64,000 bases of DNA from Thiomicrorhabdus sp. 6S3-12 (GTDB taxonomy: Bacteria > Pseudomonadota > Gammaproteobacteria > Thiomicrospirales > Thiomicrospiraceae). The notes below the pieces were generated by a model. The model was not told where the DNA came from and searched no databases. It saw only the letters and a list, made by a program, of their open reading frames with translations. Shown piece by piece: positions 10,244 to 19,076 of this stretch. Positions within the stretch are counted from its first letter, which is position 1; each line of letters begins with the position of its first letter. The stretch is from assembly GCF_017571475.1 (NCBI RefSeq), contig NZ_JAGETW010000006.1:141878-205877 (forward strand), read 5' to 3'. A program made the position numbers and the translations under genes.

Positions 10244-13243
10244 ATGTCTGCCGCACGTCGTAAGAGTGCGGCCATGAAAGCGAAAGTTAAAGACAAGCCG
10301 CTCGGGGATACGGAGGAAGGCATGCAGGATGGTATTGCCGATCAGGATCGAATGACGGCTGAACTCAGCGATACGCTACGCGAGGCCGAGAAGTACGCCA
10401 AACCTTCGGGTGTCGGCATGTCTTACTCCTGGGTATTTAAAGATGTTGTTCTGATTTTCTGCATCCTGTTTGCAGTTTTTCTTACCATTGTTCTGGTCGG
10501 TTACCATCAGGACGATCCGGGATTCAATTCTTCCTCAATGAGCAGTGAAATCCAGAATTACGGGGGCAAAACCGGTGCCTGGATCTCTTCTTTCCTGTTG
10601 GCGGTATTCGGTGTATTTGCTTATCTCATCCCGGTCGGAATTCTGCTCGCTGGCTGGTTCACTCTGCGCCTACCGTTACGGGAGGATGAAGGCGAGATCG
10701 ATTTTTATCGATTCTTTTTCAGTCTGCTTGGGGTTCTGCTGATGGTCAGTGCCGGAGCAGGGATGGCGAACCTTTTTCTGCATCCGGAGGTTTTTTCCAA
10801 TGAACTGCCGTTCTCTCCGGGCGGCATCTGGGGCAAGGTGTTAAGTAACCAATTGGTCGAGTCTCTGGATCTTTTGGCAACGACTTTGATTTTGCTCGGA
10901 ACCTTCGCCATTTCCATTAGTTTGCTATTGAGTCAGTCGTGGCTGACCATTCTTGAGGTCACGGGACGCCTGACACTGAATCTTATCGAGTGGAGCAAAC
11001 AGCAGTGGCAGAACCGAGTCAATGAATCTGAAAAATGCCAGAAATTAATTTGTCGTTTACGCGATGCGTTGTTGCCTTTTGCCCGTGAAAAAGCCGCTAT
11101 GGCCGCAGATGTTTCCGGTTCTGAGGATGCTTCGTCGGTTAAGAACGTTAAAATTCTGCGAAACGAGTCGAGTGCTTCGACCTCAGCAATCTCTCAGGAA
11201 AAACCGGACTCAAGTAATGGTCGTCTGCAAAACATCAAATCGGCATTGTTTAATACCTTGAGCGGTCTGAAGAACAGAGGGAAACCGGCAGCGCATCCGA
11301 TTGTCGAAGATAAGGTTATGCCGCCGATCAATCCGGATGATCCTCTACCGCAAGCGGATCGGAAGCCTGATATGCAGAACGAATTTAAGCCAAAATCCGG
11401 ACCTGAACCCAGACCCGAATCCAAAGCGGCCGAAGTTTCTGCGGTTTCTTCACCGAAGGCAAGTGCCTCTGAGCAGGCCGTGCCGTCGCGGGATATGCCG
11501 GTTGTGCCTGACAGTGCCGCAGTTGCTCAAGCAGAGACGCAGTCTCCAGACGATTTTGAACTGACCCCTTATATTGAAGAGGGAGAGGGTAGCGATGCCA
11601 GCGTGCCAAATGCGGCTCATTCCGCAGCGGATACTGCACAACAGACTGCGGATGCGACCAAGCCTGGGCGTGAAGACGGTTCAGCTCCAGAAGTGAAGTC
11701 CTATAATCGCGATCCGAGCGCTTATCATCAGCAACATAATATGCAGTTGCCTTCCTTGGAATTGCTGGATCCGTACGAACCGGATGAAGACGGTTTCAGT
11801 GAAGAAGAGTTGACCGATCTGTCTTTACTTCTGGAACAGCGCCTGGCGGAGTTCGGAGTTAAGGTAACGGTCGAGTCGGTGCAACCGGGGCCGGTTGTGA
11901 CCCGTTTCGAGATACTGCCGGCTCCTGGGGTCAAAGTCTCTCAGATCAATAACCTGGCCAAGGATCTGGCGCGCGTTCTTTCCGTTAAATCGGTGCGTGT
12001 CGTCGATGTTATTCCCGGGAAATCGGTAGTCGGGATCGAAATTCCCAACGAGAAGCGCGAGATCGTCAGTTTCCGTGATGTTCTCTCTTCGGGCGAATTC
12101 CTGAAGTCGAAGTCGCCGTTGAGTATCGCGATCGGTAAAGATATTTCCGGTAAACCGGTGGTGGCGGATATTGCCCGCATGCCGCACCTTCTGGTCGCAG
12201 GGACGACGGGTGCCGGTAAGTCGGTCGGGGTTAACAGTATGATCCTGAGTATGTTGTATAAGAGCACGCCTCAGGAAGTCCGTCTGATTATGATCGATCC
12301 GAAAATGCTTGAACTTTCGGTATATGACGATATTCCGCACCTGCTGACACCGGTGGTAACCGATATGAACGATGCGGCGAATGCGCTGCGTTGGTGTGTT
12401 TTTGAAATGGATCGCCGTTATCAGTTAATGGCTAAGATGGGTGTGCGTAATATTGCCGGCTTCAATATGAAAGTGCAGAAAGCGATCGATGAAGGTAATC
12501 CGATTATCGATCCGCTGCATCAGCAGGCCGCCTCTTTCGGGCATGATAAAGCGGAAGCGCCGCCGACCTTATCGCCTTTACCTTATATAGTGGTGGTGGT
12601 CGACGAATTTGCCGATATGATTATGGTGGTCGGTAAAGAGGTCGAGCAGTTGATCGCCCGTATTGCCCAGAAAGCGCGTGCCGCCGGGATTCATTTGATT
12701 CTGGCAACACAGAGACCGTCTGTGAATGTTATTACCGGTCTGATTAAAGCGAATATTCCGACGCGTATCTCCTTTATGGTCAATACCAAAATCGATTCCC
12801 GTACCATTCTTGATCAGGGGGGCGCCGAGCAGCTTCTTGGGATGGGGGATATGCTTTATCTTGCGCCGGGATCGGGATCGCCGAAACGTGTGCACGGTGC
12901 CTTTATGAGTGACGAAGAGGTCATCCGTGTCGCCGAGTTTGTCAAATCTCAGGGCGAGCCGCAGTATCTGCAGGCCATTACTCAGTCGGCGGAACCGGAA
13001 GAAACAGACAAAAGTGGCGGCCCGAAAAGCGCCGAAGACGACCCACTGTATGACCAAATCGTGAATTTTGCGATCGAAAACCGCAAAGTATCGGTATCGC
13101 TGATTCAACGCCAATTCTCGATTGGTTATAATCGCTCGGCACGAATTGTCGAGGCGATGGAGCGTTCCGGATTGATTTCAACTTCGAAAACCTCCAGTGG
13201 CCAGCGTGAAGTATTGGTCGGAGGTGACCATCTGCGCGAATAA
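10244..13243 (+). CDS. ftsK: FtsK DNA translocase
   Basis: About 999 residues. Four transmembrane helices near the N-terminus, a long Pro/Ser/Ala/Glu-rich linker, then the RecA-like motor with Walker A AGTTGAGKSVGVN and Walker B VVVVDEFADM, and a C-terminal winged-helix gamma domain (about the last 65 residues, VSLIQRQFSIGYNRSARIVEAME) that reads KOPS and contacts XerD. It pumps DNA at the division septum and triggers dimer resolution. The start is uncertain: the frame is open from a TTG at 10115 and has a GTG at 10208; I chose the ATG that gives a basic N-terminus (MSAARRKS) typical of the family. None has a clear ribosome binding site. Confidence 0.95.
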   Translation: MSAARRKSAAMKAKVKDKPLGDTEEGMQDGIADQDRMTAELSDTLREAEKYAKPSGVGMSYSWVFKDVVLIFCILFAVFLTIVLVGYHQDDPGFNSSSMSSEIQNYGGKTGAWISSFLLAVFGVFAYLIPVGILLAGWFTLRLPLREDEGEIDFYRFFFSLLGVLLMVSAGAGMANLFLHPEVFSNELPFSPGGIWGKVLSNQLVESLDLLATTLILLGTFAISISLLLSQSWLTILEVTGRLTLNLIEWSKQQWQNRVNESEKCQKLICRLRDALLPFAREKAAMAADVSGSEDASSVKNVKILRNESSASTSAISQEKPDSSNGRLQNIKSALFNTLSGLKNRGKPAAHPIVEDKVMPPINPDDPLPQADRKPDMQNEFKPKSGPEPRPESKAAEVSAVSSPKASASEQAVPSRDMPVVPDSAAVAQAETQSPDDFELTPYIEEGEGSDASVPNAAHSAADTAQQTADATKPGREDGSAPEVKSYNRDPSAYHQQHNMQLPSLELLDPYEPDEDGFSEEELTDLSLLLEQRLAEFGVKVTVESVQPGPVVTRFEILPAPGVKVSQINNLAKDLARVLSVKSVRVVDVIPGKSVVGIEIPNEKREIVSFRDVLSSGEFLKSKSPLSIAIGKDISGKPVVADIARMPHLLVAGTTGAGKSVGVNSMILSMLYKSTPQEVRLIMIDPKMLELSVYDDIPHLLTPVVTDMNDAANALRWCVFEMDRRYQLMAKMGVRNIAGFNMKVQKAIDEGNPIIDPLHQQAASFGHDKAEAPPTLSPLPYIVVVVDEFADMIMVVGKEVEQLIARIAQKARAAGIHLILATQRPSVNVITGLIKANIPTRISFMVNTKIDSRTILDQGGAEQLLGMGDMLYLAPGSGSPKRVHGAFMSDEEVIRVAEFVKSQGEPQYLQAITQSAEPEETDKSGGPKSAEDDPLYDQIVNFAIENRKVSVSLIQRQFSIGYNRSARIVEAMERSGLISTSKTSSGQREVLVGGDHLRE

Positions 13244-13264
13244 CGAGATTTCTAGGAAGATTAG

Positions 13265-13897
13265 ATGTTAAAACACTTGCTGAAAACCCTGGCATTCGGA
13301 GCGGCGTTTCTTGCCGTACCGGCGTATGCTCATCCGTTGCAGGATTTTGTCAATCAGTTGAAAACTTTTGAGGCGGATTTCTCTCAGACGCTGCAGGAAG
13401 AGGATTATCTGCAGTTCAACCAGAAAAGCGAGAAAGGGCATTTTAAGTTGTCCCGTCCGAGCAAGCTGGTTTGGGAGTATGCCCCGAAGGACGGACAGAA
13501 AATTGTCGTCGATGGGGCTAATCTTTGGGTTTGGGATAAGGATCTGATGCAGGTCACCGTACGTCCTATTGCCGAGGTGCAAGCGGATATTCCACTCAGT
13601 TGGTTGCTGTACGATGAACGAATCGAAGAGAAATTTGAAATTATCGATGCCGGAGAGCGTCTGGGGATGAACTGGTATAACCTTGAGCCGAAAAAGGGGA
13701 CCTATTTCCAGAGCATCGAGATCGGTCTGAAGGATGGCGTAATGACGGAAGCTTGGCTATATGAAGGGCCGGACAAAGTGACCAAAATCGTTTTCAGCAA
13801 TATTCAGATCAATCAGCCGCTGGCCGAAGATAACTTTCGCTTTACTCTGCCGAAAGGCGCGGATCTGATCGGCGAGCCGGTTCAGAACGGACTTTGA
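13265..13897 (+). CDS. lolA: Outer-membrane lipoprotein carrier LolA
   Basis: A 210-residue periplasmic protein with a signal peptide cleaved after about AYA20. The mature part starts HPLQDFVNQLKTFEADFSQTL, typical of LolA, and includes GHFKLSRPSKLVWEY and the WLLYDERIEEKF region. It ferries lipoproteins from LolCDE to LolB. It follows ftsK by 21 bases and overlaps rarA by four bases, so co-transcription is likely. Confidence 0.95.
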   Translation: MLKHLLKTLAFGAAFLAVPAYAHPLQDFVNQLKTFEADFSQTLQEEDYLQFNQKSEKGHFKLSRPSKLVWEYAPKDGQKIVVDGANLWVWDKDLMQVTVRPIAEVQADIPLSWLLYDERIEEKFEIIDAGERLGMNWYNLEPKKGTYFQSIEIGLKDGVMTEAWLYEGPDKVTKIVFSNIQINQPLAEDNFRFTLPKGADLIGEPVQNGL

Positions 13898-15285
13898 AGT
13901 CAACTATCGTGACCCGCGTGAACAGTAAATCCTTGTATCAACCCTTATCCGATCGTCTGCGACCACAGACGCTGGATGATTATATCGGTCAGAGTCATCT
14001 GCTCGGTAAAAACCGCGTGCTGACGCGAATGCTGCAATCGGGAAAACTCTATTCGCTGATTTTCTGGGGACCACCTGGAGTCGGTAAAACTTCTTTGGCA
14101 CGTCTTTTAGCTAAACAGTCCGATCTGCAGTTTATCAATCTTTCGGCTGTTCTTGACGGCGTTAAAGAGGTTCGTGCCGCAGTTGAGCAGGCCAAGATGC
14201 AGCGTGAGCAATTCAATCAGGGAACTCTGTTGTTCGTGGATGAAGTGCACCGTTTCAATAAAGCGCAACAGGATGCCTTTCTCCCTTTTGTCGAAGACGG
14301 AACCTTTGTGTTTATCGGCGCGACGACGGAAAATCCTTCGTTTGAATTGAATAACGCTTTGCTCTCGCGCGCTAAGGTTTTGGTCTTGCGTTCTCTGGAT
14401 GAAGAGGAGTTACAGGAAGTTCTGCAAAAGGGGCTGTACCGATTGCAGGAGGACTTTAGTGAAGAAATGTCCGCCGAAGGGGAGAGTAGAGAGGTCTCAC
14501 TGAGTATCGAGCCGAAAGCGGCGGAAATGATGATTGGTGCCAGCGATGGCGATGCGCGTCGTCTGCTGAACTTTCTCGAGCAGGTAATTGATTTTGTCGA
14601 CTGGCAACCGAAAGATAATGGGCTGCAGGCTAATATTCAGATGGCTCATGCCAAAGAAGTCATTCAAGGCGGCTTAAGACGTTTTGATAAAGGCGGCGAA
14701 GCTTTCTATGATCAGATTTCTGCCCTGCATAAGTCGGTGCGCGGTTCCGATCCGAATGCGGCACTTTATTGGTTGACCCGTATGTTGGACGGCGGCGTTG
14801 ATCCGCGTTACCTGGCCCGCAGGTTGATTCGCATGGCCTCCGAAGAGATTGCTAATGCCGATCCGAAGGCGCTCCAGGTAGCAGTTAATGCCGCCGAAGC
14901 TTATGAGCGTCTCGGCTCACCGGAAGGCGATCTGGCATTGGCGCAAGCGGCAACCTATCTCGCGGTAGCGCCGAAGTCGAACGCTGTCTATATGGCTTAT
15001 AAGGCGGCATTGAAAGACATTAAACAGCACGGATCTTACGAGGTGCCGTTGCATTTGCGCAATGCGCCGACCAAGTTAATGGCCGAACTGGATTACGGCA
15101 AGGAATATCGTTATGCACACGATGAACCGGAAGCCTTTGCCGCCGGCGAATGTTACTTCCCGGAAGAGATGGAAGAGCGAGGCTATTACCAGCCTGTAGA
15201 AAGAGGCTTGGAGATAAAAATTTCCGCTAAAATGAGGCATCTGCAAAACCTCAATCAGCAAGCGATTTATAAACGCCGTAAATAG
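13894..15285 (+). CDS. rarA: Replication-associated recombination protein RarA (MgsA)
   Basis: A 463-residue AAA+ ATPase. N-terminus [16 protein letters not shown], Walker [11 protein letters not shown], Walker [20 protein letters not shown], sensor 1 [10 protein letters not shown], and the tetramerisation domain AYLALPK-like tail region ([22 protein letters not shown]). It acts at stalled replication forks with clamp-loader and SSB. The TTG start overlaps the lolA stop (TTGA); in-frame GTG codons at 13909 and 13918 are alternatives, and none has a strong ribosome binding site. Confidence 0.95.
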   Translation: MKSTIVTRVNSKSLYQPLSDRLRPQTLDDYIGQSHLLGKNRVLTRMLQSGKLYSLIFWGPPGVGKTSLARLLAKQSDLQFINLSAVLDGVKEVRAAVEQAKMQREQFNQGTLLFVDEVHRFNKAQQDAFLPFVEDGTFVFIGATTENPSFELNNALLSRAKVLVLRSLDEEELQEVLQKGLYRLQEDFSEEMSAEGESREVSLSIEPKAAEMMIGASDGDARRLLNFLEQVIDFVDWQPKDNGLQANIQMAHAKEVIQGGLRRFDKGGEAFYDQISALHKSVRGSDPNAALYWLTRMLDGGVDPRYLARRLIRMASEEIANADPKALQVAVNAAEAYERLGSPEGDLALAQAATYLAVAPKSNAVYMAYKAALKDIKQHGSYEVPLHLRNAPTKLMAELDYGKEYRYAHDEPEAFAAGECYFPEEMEERGYYQPVERGLEIKISAKMRHLQNLNQQAIYKRRK

Positions 15286-15337
15286 AGAAGGGTAACCGGT
15301 TTCGAGACTGAACTGAATCAACGGCAAAGGGGATCTT

Positions 15338-15727
15338 ATGAGTATTTGGAGTTGGTGGGCGATTGCCGCAGGCGGTGCTCTCGGTGCAGTGGCACGCTTT
15401 GCCGTTTCGCATCAGGTGTATCTCTGGTTCGGGCGGGACTTCGCTTGGGGAACCTTGGCCGTAAATGTTGCCGGATCCTTTGCCATGGGCTTGCTGGCCG
15501 TCTTATTGATTGATAAATGGTCGCTGTCGAATGAATGGCGTTCGTTTATTCTGGTTGGTTTTTTGGGTGCCTTTACCACCTTCTCGACGTTTTCTTATGA
15601 AACGATGCAGTATATTCAGGTCGGCGAAATGACCAAGGCAGTGGCGAATATGGCGCTCAGTCTGATTTTGACCTTGAGCGCAGTCTGGCTTGGCATAATC
15701 GGCGGTAGACAGTTTTTGGCTTCCTAG
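15338..15727 (+). CDS. crcB: Fluoride exporter CrcB/Fluc
   Basis: A 129-residue four-helix membrane protein with the family motifs GGALGAVARF, NVAGSFAMGLL and GFLGAFTTFSTFSYE (the Phe-box and the Thr/Ser track). It forms an antiparallel dimer channel exporting fluoride. AAAGGGG precedes the ATG. No fluoride riboswitch pattern is apparent in the 52 bases after rarA; the gene may simply ride in the rarA-serS transcript. Confidence 0.93.
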   Translation: MSIWSWWAIAAGGALGAVARFAVSHQVYLWFGRDFAWGTLAVNVAGSFAMGLLAVLLIDKWSLSNEWRSFILVGFLGAFTTFSTFSYETMQYIQVGEMTKAVANMALSLILTLSAVWLGIIGGRQFLAS

Positions 15728-15794
15728 CGGCGAAAGCTTTGGGAAGCATTCGGTTTGAAAATGATTTGTTTGAAATTTTACTTAGGATAGATAA

Positions 15795-17081
<1,287 letters not shown>

Positions 17082-17109
17082 TCCGTAGCGGTTTTTGAAT
17101 GAAATGATT

Positions 17110-17138
17110 AGCCCGGCTGAGAATCAGTCGGGCTTTTT
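17110..17138 (+). terminator. Terminator of serS
   Basis: An 11-bp stem (AGCCCGGCTGA / TCAGTCGGGCT, one G-U pair) with a three-base loop, then TTTTAT. The T-rich tail is on the plus strand only. Confidence 0.9.
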
Positions 17139-17469
17139 ATTTGCCGAAAACAAACAGTACCTGTTCCAGATCCTGTACTTTACCCTCTTTAATATCGATT
17201 CCTTCCAGCTTAAGCAGCTTTTCTTTAGTCTTTTTACCCAAGGCATAATTGCCGATTTCTCCGTTGTTTTTGATCACTCTATGGCAGGGAATAATCAACG
17301 GCAGGCGGTTCTTAGCCATGGCGCTGCCGACAGTCCGATAGGCACGGCTATCAAGAGCACGAGCCAGAGCGGCATAGGTTGTAACCTTGCCTTTGGGAAC
17401 ATCCAGCAGTAATTGATAAACCTGTTCCGAAAAGCTTAAGTGGCTGTTTTTATTAAGGTCTTTTTTCAT
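17137..17469 (-). CDS. Short O6-alkylguanine-DNA alkyltransferase-like protein (MGMT C-terminal domain)
   Basis: A 110-residue protein matching only the DNA-binding/active-site domain of methylated-DNA-cysteine methyltransferases: VYQLLLDVPKGKVTTYAALARAL, then SAMAKNRLPLIIPCHRVIKNNGEIGNYALG. The PCHRV motif keeps the acceptor cysteine, whereas the well-known ATL proteins of this length carry PWHRV. It may therefore still dealkylate DNA, although the N-terminal domain of Ogt/Ada is missing. It runs convergently into serS. A GTG four codons upstream is an alternative start. Confidence 0.85.
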   Translation of the reverse strand: MKKDLNKNSHLSFSEQVYQLLLDVPKGKVTTYAALARALDSRAYRTVGSAMAKNRLPLIIPCHRVIKNNGEIGNYALGKKTKEKLLKLEGIDIKEGKVQDLEQVLFVFGK

Positions 17470-17526
17470 GGCGGACGGCACTTAAAAAAATATCCAAATA
17501 TTTTAGTAAAAAATGACAAAATTGCC

Positions 17527-17554
17527 TTGCAAATCTTCGTAAGCACTCTATAAT
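17527..17554 (+). promoter_or_regulatory. Promoter of tRNA-Ser
   Basis: TTGCAA (17527-17532), a 16-base spacer and a perfect TATAAT (17549-17554), 18 bases before the first base of the tRNA. Confidence 0.75.
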
Positions 17555-17572
17555 ACGCACCCATCAAGACAA

Positions 17573-17663
17573 GGTGGACTGGCTGAGTGGTTGAAGGCGG
17601 CGGTCTTGAAAACCGTTGTAGGTTAGTAGCCTACCTGGGGTTCGAATCCCTAGTCCACCGCCA
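17573..17663 (+). tRNA. tRNA-Ser(TGA), integration target of the genomic island
   Basis: A 91-nt tRNA with an encoded CCA, acceptor stem GGTGGAC / GTCCACC, anticodon loop CTTGAAA (anticodon TGA), a long class II variable arm (TAGGTTAGTAGCCTA) and T-arm GGGGTTCGAATCCC. The gene is intact because the island's attL copy restores the 3' end. Its 3' 36 bases are repeated 17 kb away. Confidence 0.97.
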
Positions 17664-17668
17664 TTATT
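17628..17668 (+). repeat. attL: 41-bp direct repeat at the 3' end of tRNA-Ser
   Basis: The sequence from the tRNA variable arm through CCA and five further bases (ATTATT region) recurs perfectly at 34643-34683. Flanking bases differ on both sides. This is the typical footprint of tyrosine-integrase insertion into a tRNA 3' end. Confidence 0.95.
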
Positions 17669-17673
17669 CTAAG

Positions 17674-17715
17674 CGCCTGATTTTAAAGGGTTTTCCTTTA
17701 AGTCGGGCGTTTTTT
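17674..17715 (+). terminator. Terminator just inside attL
   Basis: CGCCTGA / TCGGGCG outer stem plus AAAGG / CCTTT inner stem, followed by seven T. It would end transcription from tRNA-Ser and insulate the island. Confidence 0.8.
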
Positions 17716-17749
17716 ATTTCTGCTTAGGTATTCTTCTAGGTATCCCTGA

Positions 17750-18151
17750 TTAATCATTATTATCCAAGCAAAACTTTTGAAATAATTCTTCTTTCATTAA
17801 ACCATCACCTAGTCTTACGGGATAATTAGTCATATCATTAAGTGCTTTGTCTAGCCTTTTAGGAATAGCTATTCCAGCCTTCATCAGTTCCTCCCTGAAT
17901 TCTACTACCCAAATTTTTCGTGCAATAGGCAGATATACATTAAGTTGATTAATCTGCTCTTTGGTTAGAGATGGCATTCCCGCACAATATAGTAAGAAGC
18001 AAATCATCTTGGGGGTGTGTATGTGGGCGTTGTACTGGATTACCCATCCTTGTTCTTCTGAGAAGCCTCTAAGTAAAGGGTGGATGTCATATATCCCTTT
18101 TTGCATATGGGGAACTCTGATGAAGTCAGGAATTCTGATTGTTTGTGTCAT
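17750..18151 (-). CDS. Hypothetical island protein
   Basis: A 133-residue protein I do not recognise. It is soluble, with a short hydrophobic stretch at about residues 47-58 (TPKMICFLLYCAG). AAGGATAAACAACG precedes the ATG, a good ribosome binding site. Same strand as the following unknown gene and the replication gene, so it may belong to the island's core maintenance functions. Its product begins MTQTIRIPDFIRVPHMQKG. Confidence 0.7.
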   Translation of the reverse strand: MTQTIRIPDFIRVPHMQKGIYDIHPLLRGFSEEQGWVIQYNAHIHTPKMICFLLYCAGMPSLTKEQINQLNVYLPIARKIWVVEFREELMKAGIAIPKRLDKALNDMTNYPVRLGDGLMKEELFQKFCLDNND

Positions 18152-18238
18152 CGTTGTTTATCCTTTATACATTGGTCACTGGACTCATTCGGTGGATATT
18201 AGTTAATTGCAATGTGAAGCCCGCGTAAGAGGTGGGCT

Positions 18239-18355
18239 TTAAAAAGTAAATGTGACTGTCTTGGTATTCTTATCAACTAACAGGCTGATAGCCTGATTGG
18301 ATGCCTTCTGACTTAGGATGCTTCTTGCCTTGCTGATTGCTGCTGCTCTGTTCAT
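18239..18355 (-). CDS. 38-residue ORF coupled to the upstream gene
   Basis: Starts nine bases after the stop of the 127-residue gene, with a weak AAAGAAAG box. The product starts MNRAAAISKARSILSQ and ends VDKNTKTVTFTF; its composition resembles a real small protein with an amphipathic N-terminal helix and a C-terminal beta strand. No family recognised. Tight spacing suggests translational coupling. Confidence 0.45.
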   Translation of the reverse strand: MNRAAAISKARSILSQKASNQAISLLVDKNTKTVTFTF

Positions 18356-18364
18356 CTTTCTTTA

Positions 18365-18748
18365 TCAACTTATTGATGGGTTTGCGGCATTCAAAGCATT
18401 TACCAATTCTTTCAGATCGGTAATGTCAGATTCTGTTTTAAGGATGTCCATTAACCACTTGGCATCATGAAGTGATATTTTTCCACTTTTGAGTGCTTTT
18501 AATACTTCTTGTGTATTTTCTGCTTCCAGTTTTTTAAGGTCGCTGGCTGATCGGGATAAGTGCTGGATTAAATCCATTGCATTATTAATCGCGAATGCAT
18601 TGCGGCATGCAAAGTCTTGCTTCTCTCCTTTAAGAACCAATATGTAATCATGAACAAAGGTAGAAAGACCTTGAATCATTACTGCACGAACTTCATCAGC
18701 AGTATTTAATGTTTTTACTTCATTAGCTAACGTGTTTCCGGTATTCAT
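18365..18748 (-). CDS. Hypothetical island protein, helical
   Basis: A 127-residue, mainly alpha-helical soluble protein with no recognisable family. It contains RNAFAINNAMDLIQHLSRSASDLKKLEAE, suggesting a helical bundle, and ends with a Asn/Ala-rich helix. A clear AAGGTAAG ribosome binding site precedes the ATG. A 38-residue ORF follows at once. It lies just downstream (in its own direction) of the large inverted repeat and the replication gene. Confidence 0.7.
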   Translation of the reverse strand: MNTGNTLANEVKTLNTADEVRAVMIQGLSTFVHDYILVLKGEKQDFACRNAFAINNAMDLIQHLSRSASDLKKLEAENTQEVLKALKSGKISLHDAKWLMDILKTESDITDLKELVNALNAANPSIS

Positions 18749-18950
18749 AATACTTACCTTGAAAATAATGTAAGTTATTGATTTATAAGATAATTATACT
18801 AAATTCTATAGTATAAGTAAAACTTTAATTTTAATAAAAGGTAATAAAATCAATAGGTTGTGTGATTATGTTGGGTTAAGAGGGGGGGGTAAATACCCGC
18901 GTTTTTTCTGGAGGGATATTGTTTTTTTAGTGTATAACTCGAGGTTTAAA

Positions 18951-19043
18951 TTTAATCGGGGGGATAAGGTATATATAAGATAGTCTATTTTATAGATATA
19001 TACTTTTTCTCTCTAAAAACCTTATTTTAGCCCCCCGATTAAA
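18951..19043. repeat. Large nested inverted repeat, possible island replication origin
   Basis: Outer arms of 13 bp are perfect: TTTAATCGGGGGG (18951-18963) and CCCCCCGATTAAA (19031-19043). Inside are ATAAGGT / ACCTTAT (18964-18970 / 19019-19025) and GTATATAT / ATATATAC (18969-18976 / 18996-19003), around a very AT-rich core. There is no T run after the arms, so it is not a simple terminator. It sits directly beyond the stop of the primase-like gene, inside a 328-base gene-free gap (18749-19076). An AT-rich cruciform next to a primase gene fits an origin, but that is inference. Confidence 0.65.
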
Positions 19044-19076
19044 CGGGTCTATTTCTCCTACACAATCAAAACAGAA

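Noticed and set aside
10545..10742. Overlapping frames within ftsK and other large genes
   Set aside because: They are shadows of the main reading frame; the large genes have clear domains throughout.
15286..15337. Fluoride riboswitch before crcB
   Set aside because: The 52-base gap is too short and shows no matching pseudoknot pattern.
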